From: Ceratodon purpureus
Taxonomy: Eukaryota > Streptophyta > Bryopsida > Pseudoditrichales > Ditrichaceae
Length of the DNA: 64,000 nucleotides
NCBI GenBank assembly: GCA_014871385.1
Contig: CM026431.1
Location: forward strand, 11,809,594-11,873,593
Direction: 5' to 3'
Every line of letters begins with the position of its first letter. The stretch's first letter is position 1. The notes beneath the pieces were generated by a model. The model searched no databases. It saw only the letters and a program-made list of their open reading frames with translations, and was not told where the DNA came from. Positions 38,732 through 49,912 of the stretch are shown in pieces. Position numbers and translations under genes: made by a program.

Positions 38732-40663
38732 TCATACCCCATTTTTCATTTGTCGTTTTTCGTTTCCAAGGTTTGGGCATCGATTCAAGTTTGAGCATTC
38801 GGGACTATGTCTTTTAAAATATTCTCTTTCCGATCCTGCACATACGAAAGAAACCATTACAAAAAGTAACAAACCACTCAAAACCATTACAAAAAGTAAC
38901 AAACCACTTAGACGCAGCAACGATAATGGCGTAGACGTACCTGTTGTGCGGCATTAGTACCCATACAACCTTGAAGACTTCGTAGCTTTGAATTTTTGCA
39001 AGGACTTTGTTGGTGAAGATTTTCCTTGTCAAACGAGAGATGTTTCTGTCCTGAGCAGTGCACAAAATCTTTGTTTGGACTACCGGTCTTCCATTGCTCG
39101 AACTTCTCGAGCATCCCAGTGGCTCGTAGTATCAACGTATCCACATTAGCTGTAATTCGAAGAAGGGGGCTCATGAGGACAGGTTGCGAACATCCCGCAT
39201 TAAACATGTTCTGATAATCTGGTTATCATGAGGTGGTCGTAGTCGTTATTGCATTTCACATACACAAGGCTTTACATATAGCTATCGATGGTTACTTCAA
39301 GTATGACTCACATTCTGGGATTGTGAACTTTAGCAATAGCGAAAAACGAGCCCATGGCATACAAAAAAAATTACAGACTGCAAAGAAAAACGAGCAACTG
39401 CGGTAAAACCATTACAAGGAGTCAGAAGCTTTTACCTTGATCGTGAGCAGAGGAGCTGGCAACAGGTTCTGATCCAGAAGGGGATAACACTTCTCTTTTC
39501 ACCACTAACTCCACACCGGTTGTTGATGCCACATCTTCCTGATGCTCAAGCCCTCTGGTTCTTGGAGAACCTGCGAATAACTTATATTGGAGTGAAACAT
39601 GATGGAAGTGCGATACTATTTATAAGTGATAATTATTTGTTCGTTGAAAATAGGGCTACTTTGGGAGGAAGAAAAGGAAAGCACTTACCTTGAGTATCTG
39701 TGACCAAGACATCAGCATTGAAATGTGGTGCAAGTTGAGGCTCAGGAGTTGAGATCTTCTTCACCACAATTTGACTGGTGTTGGTGTGTACCGAAGTCTC
39801 CTCAGGTAAAAGCCGTAGATTTTCAGTAGAATCTGCAGGAACTATCGCAAAATGTAATTAGAATGAAGACAAAGCAAGAGAAATTACGGAAACAAATGAT
39901 ATGCAGTAGAAAAACAGCATATGCACATCACAAAATATCATTTGTTCTCCTAAATGACAACAAACTCATTGTGATCACAGAAGAAAACGAACATGTTTAT
40001 TGTCCAATTACCGATATCTCACAGAGACTAAAAAGTGAAGATGCATGTAGAAAACCTAACCTTGTGCAACATCCCTCGAAATTGCGTCCTCAGCACAAAT
40101 CGGAAGAGCCTTCACTGCATCACTCTTTTTCCTCCTCCGCCGAAGAGGAGTTGTTTTCGGCAGAAGAATACTATCACCATTATCAGCAGGCGACGAAACC
40201 AAAAATGCTGATATCGCTCCAGGCTCCTTACATTTCTTCAAGAGAGAGTCCTGACCACCTTTAGCAGAAGGCTGTACCGACCCCAATATAAGAGAGGCAA
40301 GCGACGTCTCCAGCCTCTCAAGCTTAGGCACAGCTCTAGCTTTAACAGACTTCGTCACCGTGCACGGCGTACCAAATTGCGCATACGCCTGAGTGAGAGT
40401 TTGCTGCTCCTGTCATGCAAAATCCACATACAGCCCCAAGCCCCAATCGGCAAAGACTCAGAAAACAATCACATCAAAAGCCAACCACAATGCTCAAAAA
40501 CAATGCTGATGAAATCTACACACATAAGAACGAAGATGAGACACATTACCGAGAAAAAACTCTCCAAGGAGCTGGCCATGACCACATTGCTCTTGTTGGC
40601 TGGCAATCCATTCTGCTTACACAACGCCTGCAACTCCTTCCGTGTGAGCTCATGGTAACTCAT
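38732..40663 (-). CDS. Plant nuclear-type protein with N-terminal SAP-like motif, 341 aa
   Basis: Six exons: 40663-40550, 40409-40061, 39832-39689, 39570-39436, 39149-38970, 38835-38732; total 1026 nt including TGA. The N-terminus, with HELTRKELQALCKQNGLPAN, matches the opening of a plant-specific family (Arabidopsis At3g03130/At5g17160-like proteins, as I recall) where a short SAP-like helix pair precedes a low-complexity body. Further family-like features are FGTPCTV, a basic LRRRRKKSD patch, and GSPRTRG in exon 4. The fourth and fifth acceptors were chosen to keep phase 1; another acceptor for exon 5, at 39,196, would give an immediate stop. The function is unknown; SAP motifs often bind nucleic acids. 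The last exon could continue through a donor at AATGGG/GTATGA, so the C-terminus is less sure. Confidence 0.7.
38852..38908. repeat. 28-bp tandem duplication in the last intron of the SAP-like gene
   Basis: The phrase AACCATTACAAAAAGTAAC followed by AAACCACT occurs twice in a row. It lies between the exon 5 donor and exon 6 acceptor and does not affect coding. Confidence 0.8.
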
Positions 40664-43502
40664 AATTGGAGCCGAGAGGCACAATCCAAAGAGCTCCTCC
40701 GCTCCAACTTCCTGCTCACTGAGCTCACCCAATTCAGCAACCCCACAAGTGGTCTCCAGAAGTTGTCACCATGGAACGAAAGATCAAAACTTGGCTACGA
40801 TCCAGGGATGGATCGTGAAGCTGGAGGTTGAGGAAATGAAATGGGCTCCCAGGGATGAGGGATCGGGACATGGATTGGCGTCGGTAGAGGCTGCAGCCAT
40901 CAATCTGGCGCCGAGGACAATCTCGTTGCTGCAATGAAGCGCTTGAAGCAACGTGACGGCGAAGCTGCTTGGGAATGGTGCCGTTGAGCTTGGTGTTTGA
41001 AACTGAAGGATGGATGAAACCGTGTGTTTAGGATGAACGAATTGGAGAGTTCGTTTTGGAGATGGATGAATATTTGTCGATGGAGCTCGTCGTAGAGGGG
41101 AAACTGCGGAGTGTGCGCATGTTGAGTCGTTGCTGCAGTGATGATTGGTGAATCTGTGTCAGGTAAGTTGTGTGTGATGGCAACACAGTTGTTCTCGCTT
41201 GGTAGGATTATGGTAGAAGACCAAAAATGGCGCAAATTTCAGCCTGGTGAATCTACTGCGAAATTAGCAGTGCAAATAATTTTCATGCATGGGGAAACTG
41301 ATTAAAAAGTTGGAGCAAGTGGAATCATCATTTTTGGATTCTTCTACAATTAGTTATGAATTTTGAAGATGGATTCATAGGTGTTTCTAAAATGGTGCAC
41401 ATCCTATAATGTTTTCCATCAGTACATGGTACTGTTGGGTAGGGAAGTTATTATGTACCTCTGAGGGAAGATGACTAGTGCGCCATTTTCGGCACTGCGC
41501 CATTTCTGGTTGTTCTACCATACTCTGATTTTGCAGCTTCTGGGTACGTTGTGAGGGGAATTTTACACTGCAGACCAAGAGCAGTGACACAAGGAAATGG
41601 ATTAGTTCCATGGTCACACTTCATGGGTACATTTCCAGGGTCACATTTTAGGAAAGTTGTAATTTTCAAAGCCCTTGGGCCTTATACTAATTGTCAATAA
41701 AACTTGGATGGGGATGAGTGTGTATTAAAAAGTAGGTATGTTGATTTTTAATTGATTACTTAAAAATGGTATGTTGACCCCTAGGCCAAAATAATGGTTT
41801 AGAAATATAAAAATAGCATTTCATGCCCATGGTCTTTTTGTTTTGCAACAAGAGGACCATTTTTGCCTCTCTCACCACATAAAACAAGGGATTCTTTAAC
41901 ATTATCTACTAAACTTATTTTTAGGGCTCTTAAGGAGCTTCACTTCTTTGGTCATTTCCTTTTGTTTCTGGTAGTGTAAACCCAAGATATCCCAGGATGA
42001 GTTGATGGATCCAACCACAGCGTTTACCGGCATTGTATTTTGGGGATCATTTTGTCAAAGAGTGTCTAAGGCAAGGTTTATGAAACAGCATTGTAGTATG
42101 TCTTAATTCACTTGATATTCCTGGGTGACAGAAGCTGGGTAAAATGGAAAAATATTAGCACAGAGAGTATTCAAAAGAGGCCTACTTTTAAAATACATAG
42201 AATTAGGGCTGATTGAGCTACTTGAGCAAGAACTTGCTGGGAGAAGAATTTTAACTCTATGGAACTCTATGCGTTGAGTCGTCTATTGAAGCCCTGATCA
42301 AGGGAGTCAGGGGAACCGAAGAGTTAATGCTGTAATCTCTAGTTCTCATCTTGGCATCGTTCCAATGTTTTCTTCCCGGTAGCAATTAAGAAATCGTTGT
42401 CAGTGTTGCCCTTTCCTGTACTTGGTCTTTTCAAATCCATGAAAAGTCTGGATATCAACCCATTCGAACTGGAAGTTTATGATCCAAATACCATGTTATC
42501 ATGCCAAGTTCTTAACTCTTTTCATTGGATACTTCCAATAATCCAAATAACTCATAAGAGAACCACAACTGTTAATTGCATGTACAATGTCCGGAAGATG
42601 AGGCCAGCGCTTGGACTTGGATCAGTCTTTGGGTGGTAAAGAACGTCTTGTTTGGGATCTAATAGGGAAAGAACGGTACAGCTCTCCTAAAGTCCCTTCA
42701 AACCATCAGCAGAAGATGAAGAGAAAGGCAGTCTTCGCTGCATCAAGTGTCTATATTTCTGCAAAATGTTAGTCAAGTGCACAACCCGAGAACAAGCATC
42801 GCTCCTTATGAAGTAGAGAGAGTTTCGATCGATAAACTCGAAGGAACGTATGACCGAAGGTGGAGGACCTTGTCAAGCTATCTCTGTGGTGTAGTTCTTA
42901 CTGCCCACAAATGCAGAGTGACGAGGCATATTGTGCAATTGGAAGCTGTAAACTTTGTTTCAACTAATGAACCTGTCCCAGCAAACATGGATAGTGAATA
43001 GCAGGAGAACGTGGTATTTCGACGACCAGTGACGTTCGATGCTTAATTCTGAGAGAATGATACCAAGTGATCGTCAGAACAGTAGAAGACCTAATTTGCA
43101 TAAAGTGGTGCCAAGACAGTTCACCTAGAAAGTGATGCTTGTCCAAAAGAGAATGAGAATTGCTGGCTTTGAAGATGAAGTTTGTACAATCTTGTTCAAT
43201 CCAGTTCAATTATGATAATTCTCTACCATGTTATTACGGTCCATGACTATTCTAGCGAGAGGTTTATTACTATTCATTAGGTTCCTGCTATTCACTATCC
43301 AGGTTTATTACACATGAACACTACCAAGAGGAGTCATAAGACTATGTTGATGAATAATCAAGATCAGCATTGCAAGCAACAAACCTGTCTTGCAAAGAGT
43401 ACATGATGTTAATGGGTGTTTGCTTTCAAGGAGACATTACCTGATTGAAGTGGCTATGAACGTCGAAGAGCCCAACATAACCTAATGGTGATTTGACCAG
43501 GC
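40664..43502. other. 5' region of the SAP-like gene, dispersed repeat and intergenic DNA
   Basis: Positions 40,664-41,240 are probably the minus-strand gene's leader and promoter. From 42,050 to 43,500 there are short plus-strand frames (for example 42,747-43,001) that may be leader of the next gene; none has a recognisable motif. Confidence 0.4.
41650..42025. repeat. Dispersed repeat, copy 2
   Basis: Matches 10,550-11,290 in order and orientation: AAAGCCCTTGGGC, then AAACTTGGATGGGG, then TTTTGTTTTGCAAC, then ACAAGGGATTCTTTAACATT, then CTTCTTTGGTCATTTCCTT and CCAGGATGAGTTGATGGA. Copies are well diverged, so this is an old family, possibly retrotransposon-derived. Confidence 0.5.
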
Positions 43503-44693
43503 ATGGAATCATACTTGAAGATCTTGGTGATTACACTTCCTGCACTCACCATCGTCATGGGAGGACTCCTCTTGGTAGTGTTCATGTGTCTGCGGAGCTG
43601 GAGCAGAGTCAAAGCAAATCTTCCAGTCCCCCAGTGCTCTGTCACCACGCAATCGGATGAATCGCAGGTGAACCATGAGCTTCGAGATAAGCTCATGGAG
43701 GAGGCCATAGCCAAAATGCAAATGATCCTGTCGGATGAGTTTCGAACGAAACAAACCACCAAGATATCACAAGAGGAATTCAGCAAGCTGTCCAGGACAA
43801 AGCGAAGCCTCGACCCAGAGAGCTCACCTGACATGACCAACGAGAAACAAAAACGCCAAGAGATGGAATTCGTATGCAACATCTCAGGAATTGCACCCCT
43901 GACAAATTCTCTCCCAACAATCAACAACTTAGCCCCACTGAAGACGACAAACTCCTTCGCAACACTCTGGGCAGAGGAACTACAGAAATCTGGGAATATT
44001 CATTCCATTCCAGACACGCCAAGCGAAAGTGAAATACCTGAAAAGAAGCCCGAAGTCGAAACCTTGCCGATACCTCCACAACATTCCATAGTCACATGCA
44101 CAAGGTTTCCTCCTGCAAGCCAACATGACTGCATGTTGACGGTGCAAGAAGACTTCAACGAAGCCGACAAGATGATTGAAGTGAAGCCATCTAACAAGTT
44201 GAGACAAATCAATGACCTTCAACTCTTCCTGCAACCAACATCCTCAAACCCATGTCAGTCAATAGTGGCATTCTCGATGGATTGCAAGCCAGAGCCAGAG
44301 ATCACAGACTCGATTTGTTTGAGATCTAGACATGATGACCTGGGATTTGATCCAAGCAAGCTGCCTTCGGTGGTGAGAGCAAGCATTGATGCACCACAGT
44401 TGTTGAAGGGTGGAGCTTCCAATGACCATAACTTCGTGTGGCGTCTTGATATCGATGACGATTGCGCCGAGCCATCGCCTCCGAATACTCCTGTGCGTCG
44501 CCAGCATTTATGTCGTGGTGTTCGATTCCAGGTTGCTGAGCACCCTCCAACAATGAACATTATCCACCTTGATCCTGAGCAAGGATATGGGTGGCGAGGG
44601 CCAGATTGGAAGGAGACTTTTGGGAAATACCATGTCTTCAAAGAGCATGAAGGTCATAAATTGTTGAAATTTGTGCTTGCTTTGATATAACAT
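43503..44693 (+). CDS. Membrane-anchored protein of unknown function, single exon, about 395 aa
   Basis: One long uninterrupted frame from ATG 43,503, with G at -3 and +4. Residues about 6-31 form one hydrophobic segment (ILVITLPALTIVMGGLLLVV) followed by R and K, a signal-anchor pattern. Residues about 60-120 are charged and helix-prone (ELRDKLMEEAIAKMQ). The middle is Pro/Ser-rich and probably disordered. The C-terminus has denser composition with VRFQVAEHPP, a GYGWRGPDWKETFGKYHVF segment and basic residues. I do not recognise a family. The length of the frame and its coding-like composition argue that it is real; no intron is needed. The nearest neighbours are unrelated. Confidence 0.7.
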
Positions 44694-45050
44694 GTTTTAC
44701 TTAGTGAAAAATGTCGGTGTATTATGATAAAATTCCATGTTACCAATGCGCTCGAATGAGTGTAGCTCAAATGTTAAATTAGGTTGGATCTATTTTTTTG
44801 GCCCTCTCCGTTTTCGGCACCGTAGAGTAATTTTTTGGTTTTCTTTTTGCTAATTTGGGGATGCAAGCCCCGAATTACTCTCGGAAGCTCCTGAGATTGA
44901 GAAGAGCCCCACTCAAATATAATAAATAGGGGCAAAGATTTGCCCCATTCCTCCCTCCTGGGGCAAATATGGGCTCTAAGTCACGCTCAATTGAGGAGGG
45001 GGGGGGGTTACCAAGACTCTACACTCTATCCAAGACTCAACATTTTTAGG
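44694..45050. other. Intergenic DNA with inverted copy of a repeat phrase
   Basis: GAGCCCCACTCAAATATAAT near 44,914 is the reverse complement of text at about 18,886-18,915. It is followed by a GGGGCAAA...TTTGCCCC palindrome-like stretch and a poly-G run near 44,998. It is likely a fragment of a dispersed repeat. Confidence 0.5.
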
Positions 45051-45053
45051 CAA

Positions 45054-45648
45054 TCAAAATAAATGATATCCAAGCAAGGGTAAATATGGTCATGAGAGAT
45101 GTAGGTTATATGAGGCTCTCCTTCATAGCCATTCTACAATTGGTAAGTAGTACATGAATAAGGAATGGTAAGTAGGATATGAATAAGGAACAACAAGTGA
45201 TTAAACACCTTATTTTGCAGGTCCGAGTGAATATCGAAAAAGGAGACAAAGTTTGCCATCTGATCAAAGCAAAAGGAAATACTACAAATCAATTGAAGTC
45301 GATGCCAAAAGAAAGTGGAAAAATATTAAGGCCAGGTGCAGAAGAGCTCGGGAATATGATGCAATACAAATTGCAATAAGGGAGGATATTCACAAGTCTG
45401 CAGAGTGGAAAAAACATCTCAAAGAAAAAACACTTTCATACTCCCAATCATTTAGTGGTGATACTTCGGAGAATGAATCTGAGGAATATCGAAGAAGGGG
45501 TACAGTTAAATCTATGTTGGCTACATCATCATCATCCTTAGATAGTGATGATTCGATGATCGCTAAGTTCAATAGAATCCCTAGATGCAAGAAGAACCAC
45601 GTGCATTGCCAATATAATAATCCAAAAAATAATAGATACAATTTTTAA
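45054..45648 (+). CDS. Basic protein fragment, two candidate exons, unknown function
   Basis: Exon 2 runs from 45,221 (acceptor TATTTTGCAG) to TAA at 45,646-45,648 and is basic, with KRRQSLPSDQSKRKYY and DAKRKWKNIKARCRRAREYD, then a Ser-rich tail. A matching exon 1 ends at the strong donor TTG/GTAAGT (45,141/45,142) in a frame reading YGHERCRLYEALLHSHST, which joins exon 2 in phase. The start of exon 1 is not defined; a stop lies just upstream and no ATG is in frame, so the 5' end is missing or further left. The basic helices suggest nucleic-acid binding, an inference from composition only. It lies about 1.5 kb from the 17-bp array and may belong to the same mobile block. Confidence 0.4.
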
Positions 45649-46376
45649 GTGTCTACCTTTGCATTTCTTAATTGTTGTTACAATAATTCTAGTAAATCAA
45701 AGAAGAAATATACTAAGAAAAATTGAGTGTCAACTTCTTGTTGGCTGCAAAAATAATGCACATGATAACTAATATATGTAGAATATAAGTAAACTATAAC
45801 TATTTGAAGCAAAAGATGAGTATTACTCATGAAATCTCTCAAATCCAAAAAAATGCTTACAGAGCATTCATGCTTGTAAACACATGAGCACGTCAATGAA
45901 CAACATTCAGTCAAGGAAAAAACTATGCTGTGAAAAGATTAAGAATTGGATTTGCAAAAAAGTTATATGTAGCATTATTTTAAAATAAAAATCATTCTAC
46001 AATATGAATTTTGATATTATTAAGAATCATCAAAATATATTAGTACAAAAGAATTTTATTTTTAATAAAATAAAAACATAGTTCTAAAAAGGGGCCGCTC
46101 CCATTGCATTGATTCTATATATTTTAATATTTAATTTATTTAAATTTCTAATTTCAAAAAAATACCATTTTTTTAGTACATTTTGGAAAACGGATGTGTA
46201 TCTAAAAGCCAAAGTAACTTGGTAGAACAAATAGATTTGATAAACTACTTGTAAATTTTTGATGAAGTTGTGGTAATAATCTTTATTATATATTGGTTCC
46301 CTTTACTCCCTTATATAATAACACTTTCACCCTTATATAATAATTTCTTTATACTAATAATATAATGATATGTTGA

Positions 46377-46735
46377 TTAGTTATTTCTAAAATAAGATTC
46401 AAATACATGTAAAATTTGACATTGTTGCCAAAAAGGTACTTTTCTCTTCAATAATGCTTTCTTTAAACGAGTTCTAAAATATTCAATACAACTCTCAGAT
46501 GCAAAAGTTGACAAATTCTTGCCGCAAGTAGGACATGTCATCTTTAATGTTGACAACAATTGTTTTTTGATCCATTCTTGCAAACATGCTGAACAAAATA
46601 AATGAATACATGGCGTGAGTGTATGATCTTCATCGACAACATCTAAGCAAATGTGACAAACATTTTCTCCTTCTTGACTTTGTTCTTGAGGTCCTTCTTT
46701 GAAATCCTTTGTTGAAAATAATGCAATGAAATTTT
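46377..46735 (-). CDS. RING finger (C3HC4) terminal exon
   Basis: The frame contains CHICLDVV, then CIHLFCSACLQEWI and CPTCGKN. This gives C-x2-C, C-x-H-x2-C-x2-C and C-x2-C spacings of a C3HC4 RING domain, the zinc-binding core of E3 ubiquitin ligases. Downstream is a basic helix (YFRTRLKKALLKRKV) and a stop at 46,377. The frame opens upstream to 46,751 without an ATG, and an acceptor-like TTTTCAACAAAG precedes the codon run at about 46,705, so this is probably the last exon of a longer minus-strand gene whose start I could not find. AT-rich codon use matches the neighbouring array-flanked genes rather than the host genes. Confidence 0.55.
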
Positions 46736-47103
46736 TGGTGAATAAATCCAAATACTATAGTATTTGAAAAAAATGATGATGTCAAACTTGTTCTTATGAA
46801 TACAATCATGTACACATTCAAAATCCAAATTTAAGTTCTAGCAAAAAAATGATGTAAATCATATAAATGATAAGAATTAATGTCATATATATAGTAATGT
46901 CATGCAATATTTAAAAGTAAAAACTAAGCATATAGAATGGTAAAGTAAAACTATATTCCACAAGAACACTAATAAGTCACACAAATACATTTTGCTTTAA
47001 CTCTAAATAGAACATAAAGTATCCAAAAAACATAAACAAAAGTAAAAGCATAACACTTCGGTGCATTAAATAATACTTGAGTACATGTATTACATGTTTT
47101 CAA

Positions 47104-48275
47104 ATCAGATCTTGTAGATAGTAAATATGACCTCATAGTAGAAATGACCTCGTAGTGAAAATGCCCTGGACGAGGAAATGGCCTCTTGTGAAATTGCCCT
47201 CGCAGAGTAAATGCCTTGTAGTGCATATGACCTTGTAATAAAATTGAACTAGTAGTGAAAATGCCCTTGTAGGAGATATGACCTCGTAGTAAACACTACC
47301 TCGTCGTGAGAATGCCCTCGTACGCAAAATGCCCTCATACTAAATATCACCTTGTATGAAAAATGACCTTGAAGTGAAAACTCCCATGTAGTGACAATGC
47401 CCTTGTTGTAAATATGACCTTGTTAGGAAAATGTCTTCGTAGTGAAAATGCCCTCGTACGGAAAATGCCCTTTTAATAAATATGACCTCCTAATTAAAAT
47501 GACCTTCTAATAGTGAAAATGCCCTTGTAGGCAAAATGCCCTTGTAGGCAAAATGCCCTTGTATTAAATATGACCTCGTATTAAAAATGACCATGTATGG
47601 AAAATCTCCTCGTAGTGAAAATGCCCTTGTAATTAATATGCCCTCGTTAGGGAAAGGACCTCGTAGTAAAAATGCCCTCGTAGTTAAAATGCCCTTGTCG
47701 TAAGTATGATCTCGTAATAGAATTCGACTTGTAGTGAAAATGCCCTTGTACTAAATATGACCTCGTATTAAAAACGACCTAGTATGGAAAATCCCCTCGT
47801 AGTGAAAATGCCCTTGTAGTTAATATGCCCTAAATTAGGGAAAGGACCTCGTAGTAAAAATGCCCTCGTAATGAAAATGCCCTTGTAGTAAGTATGATCT
47901 CGTAATAAAATTCAACTTGTAGTGAAAATGCCCTTGTAGTAAATATGACCTCGTAGTAGATTTGACCTCGTAGTGAAAATGCCCTGGACGAGGAAATGGC
48001 CTCTTGTGAAAATGCCCTCGTTGTGAAAATGCCCTCGTAGAGTAAATGCCCTTGTAGTGCATATGATCTTGTAATAAAATTGAACTAGTAGTGAAAATGC
48101 CCTTGTAGTAAATATGACCTCGTAGTAGAAATGACCTCGTAGTGAAAATGCCCTGGACGAGGAAATGCCCTCGTTGTGAAAATGCCCTCGCATAGTAAAT
48201 GCCCTTGTAGTGCATATGACCTTGTAATAAAATTGAACTAGTAGTGAAAATGCCCTTGTAGTAAATATGACCTCG
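47104..48275. repeat. Left array of a 17-bp unit (~69 copies), GCCCTCGTAG orientation
   Basis: The unit consensus is AAAATGmCCTyGTAGTr: for example aaaatgcccttgtagta, aatatgacctcgtagta and gaaatgacctcgtagtg follow each other directly. Larger modules recur, such as CTGGACGAGGAAATGGCCTC near 47,163 and 47,988. As 17 is not a multiple of 3, open frames show a 17-residue (51-bp) period. The reverse complement forms the array at 53,796-54,716 and the same orientation recurs at 58,512-59,392. Confidence 0.9.
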
Positions 48276-48387
48276 GAATATTTACTCATGTTTACTTATG
48301 AGATTTTAATTTCGTAATCAAAAGTACCAAGGTATGTCTTTGTTAGTATTGTTGTACTTTAAGAATGCATGTGAAATTTAATGATTA

Positions 48388-49912
48388 ATGAAGACCTTTG
48401 GATATGTTCTTATATTCTTGTGTATTATTGTTGTAGCTTCAAGACCTGTTCTGTATGAGGTGCCACTAGCTGGGTTTGAGATTATAGCCTCCTTTAAGGC
48501 TTTAGGAATCTCAATTCCTTCTAGTGTGCGAAAGGTTCTAAGGGTTGAAAAACTTTGTGTTTTGAGTGAAGAGAAAAAATTTACATATGATAAGGACAAA
48601 GCTGTGGAGGATTTGAGTGACATTCATCACTCCGTGGTGTTAATGGATGACAACATCATCATTGGGATGTTTGTCTTCGATGAAATCTCTTCCTCTGATT
48701 GTGTAGAGATTGAAGAAATTAGTAGAGGCATCTATGGTGCTGGTGGAGTAGTAAAGCGTAGCAATGCTAAGGGGTCTGACAAGATGGTGATGTGTGGTTG
48801 GAGACGTGATATGGGGAAGAGAGAAGATGACATCAATGCATTTGGAAGGTAAGTTTTTTCCTTATATTCTTTTTCACAATTCTTTCAATGCTTTCAAATT
48901 CAAGAGTATAATACATAATATATTGATTTTGAGTTTGCTTTTCTATATTTTTGGTAGGTACTCCCATGGTGTAAGAGGAGTCTCGAAGAAAAAAAAAGTA
49001 ACAAGGCAAGAACTTGAAGACATGGGGGATTATCTAACTGGTGATTTATTGGGACCACATTTGGAGCGACTTTTCCCTTCATTTATGGAGGAATTAAATG
49101 TGTTATTGACCCAAAGTGCATCTTCCATGTTCTTGGGGACAATTGGAGGCCGAAGCCTGACAACATTGGCTATAACATCAAACTACTTTGCCCTGCCACA
49201 TCTTGATCCTGAAGATCTAGGCTTTGCTTTTCTTACTTGGTTTGTGAAAGGTATAGTGTATGCCATATCTTACTCATTTATATTGATTATTCCTGAATGT
49301 TGATATTGCATTAATTATTTTCTAATGTGTTGATATTGATTCATGAAGAATGTATTTTGCTTGCAGTTCGGCATGGCCCTAGGCATGTTAAGAATGGAGG
49401 AGAATTTATCTTGCCTGAGTATGGACTGTTTGTTAGACCAAAAGATGGTTTGATATTTGCATTCTCTACGAGCATTGTTCTTCATTGCACAAGGGTTGCT
49501 ACTGGCTATGATGTTATTGGTATGTCATGCTCTGCAAAGAGAAATGTGATGAACAAAGCTCATTCAAGAACCCAAGAGATAAAACAATATCATAATGATC
49601 GTAAGTAATCTTCCTATTGTTCTATTTAAAAAAATAAATTTATTGTCTCTTATTTATTCAAGTTTATTGTTTTATGAGTTTTATAAACTTATTTGGGTGT
49701 TGAAATTTCATTTTCACACTAGTTTGTATTGTTCTTTGTTTTGAAATTGGACAATAGAGGAGAGATTGCGGCAGCAACAACTTGAAGATGACGTAGTTGG
49801 GATGAGATCATTGTCTTCTACTTCAGTGACTCTAAAGACCTATGTGAGGAGGAGATCATTGTCTTCTACTTTAGTGACTCTAAAGACCTATGTGAGGAGG
49901 TCTAAGGGGTGA
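48388..49912 (+). CDS. Putative 2-oxoglutarate/Fe(II) dioxygenase, TET/JBP-like, 380 aa
   Basis: Four exons: 48388-48848, 48958-49250, 49367-49600, 49758-49912; phases agree and total 1143 nt. Residues about 225-310 carry the double-stranded beta-helix signature: HLD (His235, Asp237) after TSNYFALP, then GGEFILPEYG, then RPKDGLIFAF and distal His291 in LHCT; Arg310 could bind 2-oxoglutarate. This HxD...GGxF.P..G...H order fits the JBP/TET group known from fungi, algae and KDZ transposons, which oxidises methylated DNA bases, but other 2OG families share it. Residues 1-153 are not recognised. The first 20 residues look like a signal peptide, yet TTGTTGTAG just inside could be an intron acceptor, so the N-terminus is unsure. 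The last exon has a 16-residue duplication. It is framed by the 17-bp arrays with the kinesin-like gene downstream. Confidence 0.62.

Noticed and set aside
47835-48289. Open frames of about 125 codons on the minus strand within the 17-bp array
   Set aside because: They arise because the 17-bp unit lacks stops in those frames; there is no start context, domain or intron structure. Similar frames appear in all three arrays.
48388-48450. Signal peptide on the dioxygenase-like protein
   Set aside because: The hydrophobic run is encoded by T-rich sequence ending TTGTTGTAG, a typical intron 3' end, so the true N-terminus may lie elsewhere. I did not assign secretion.
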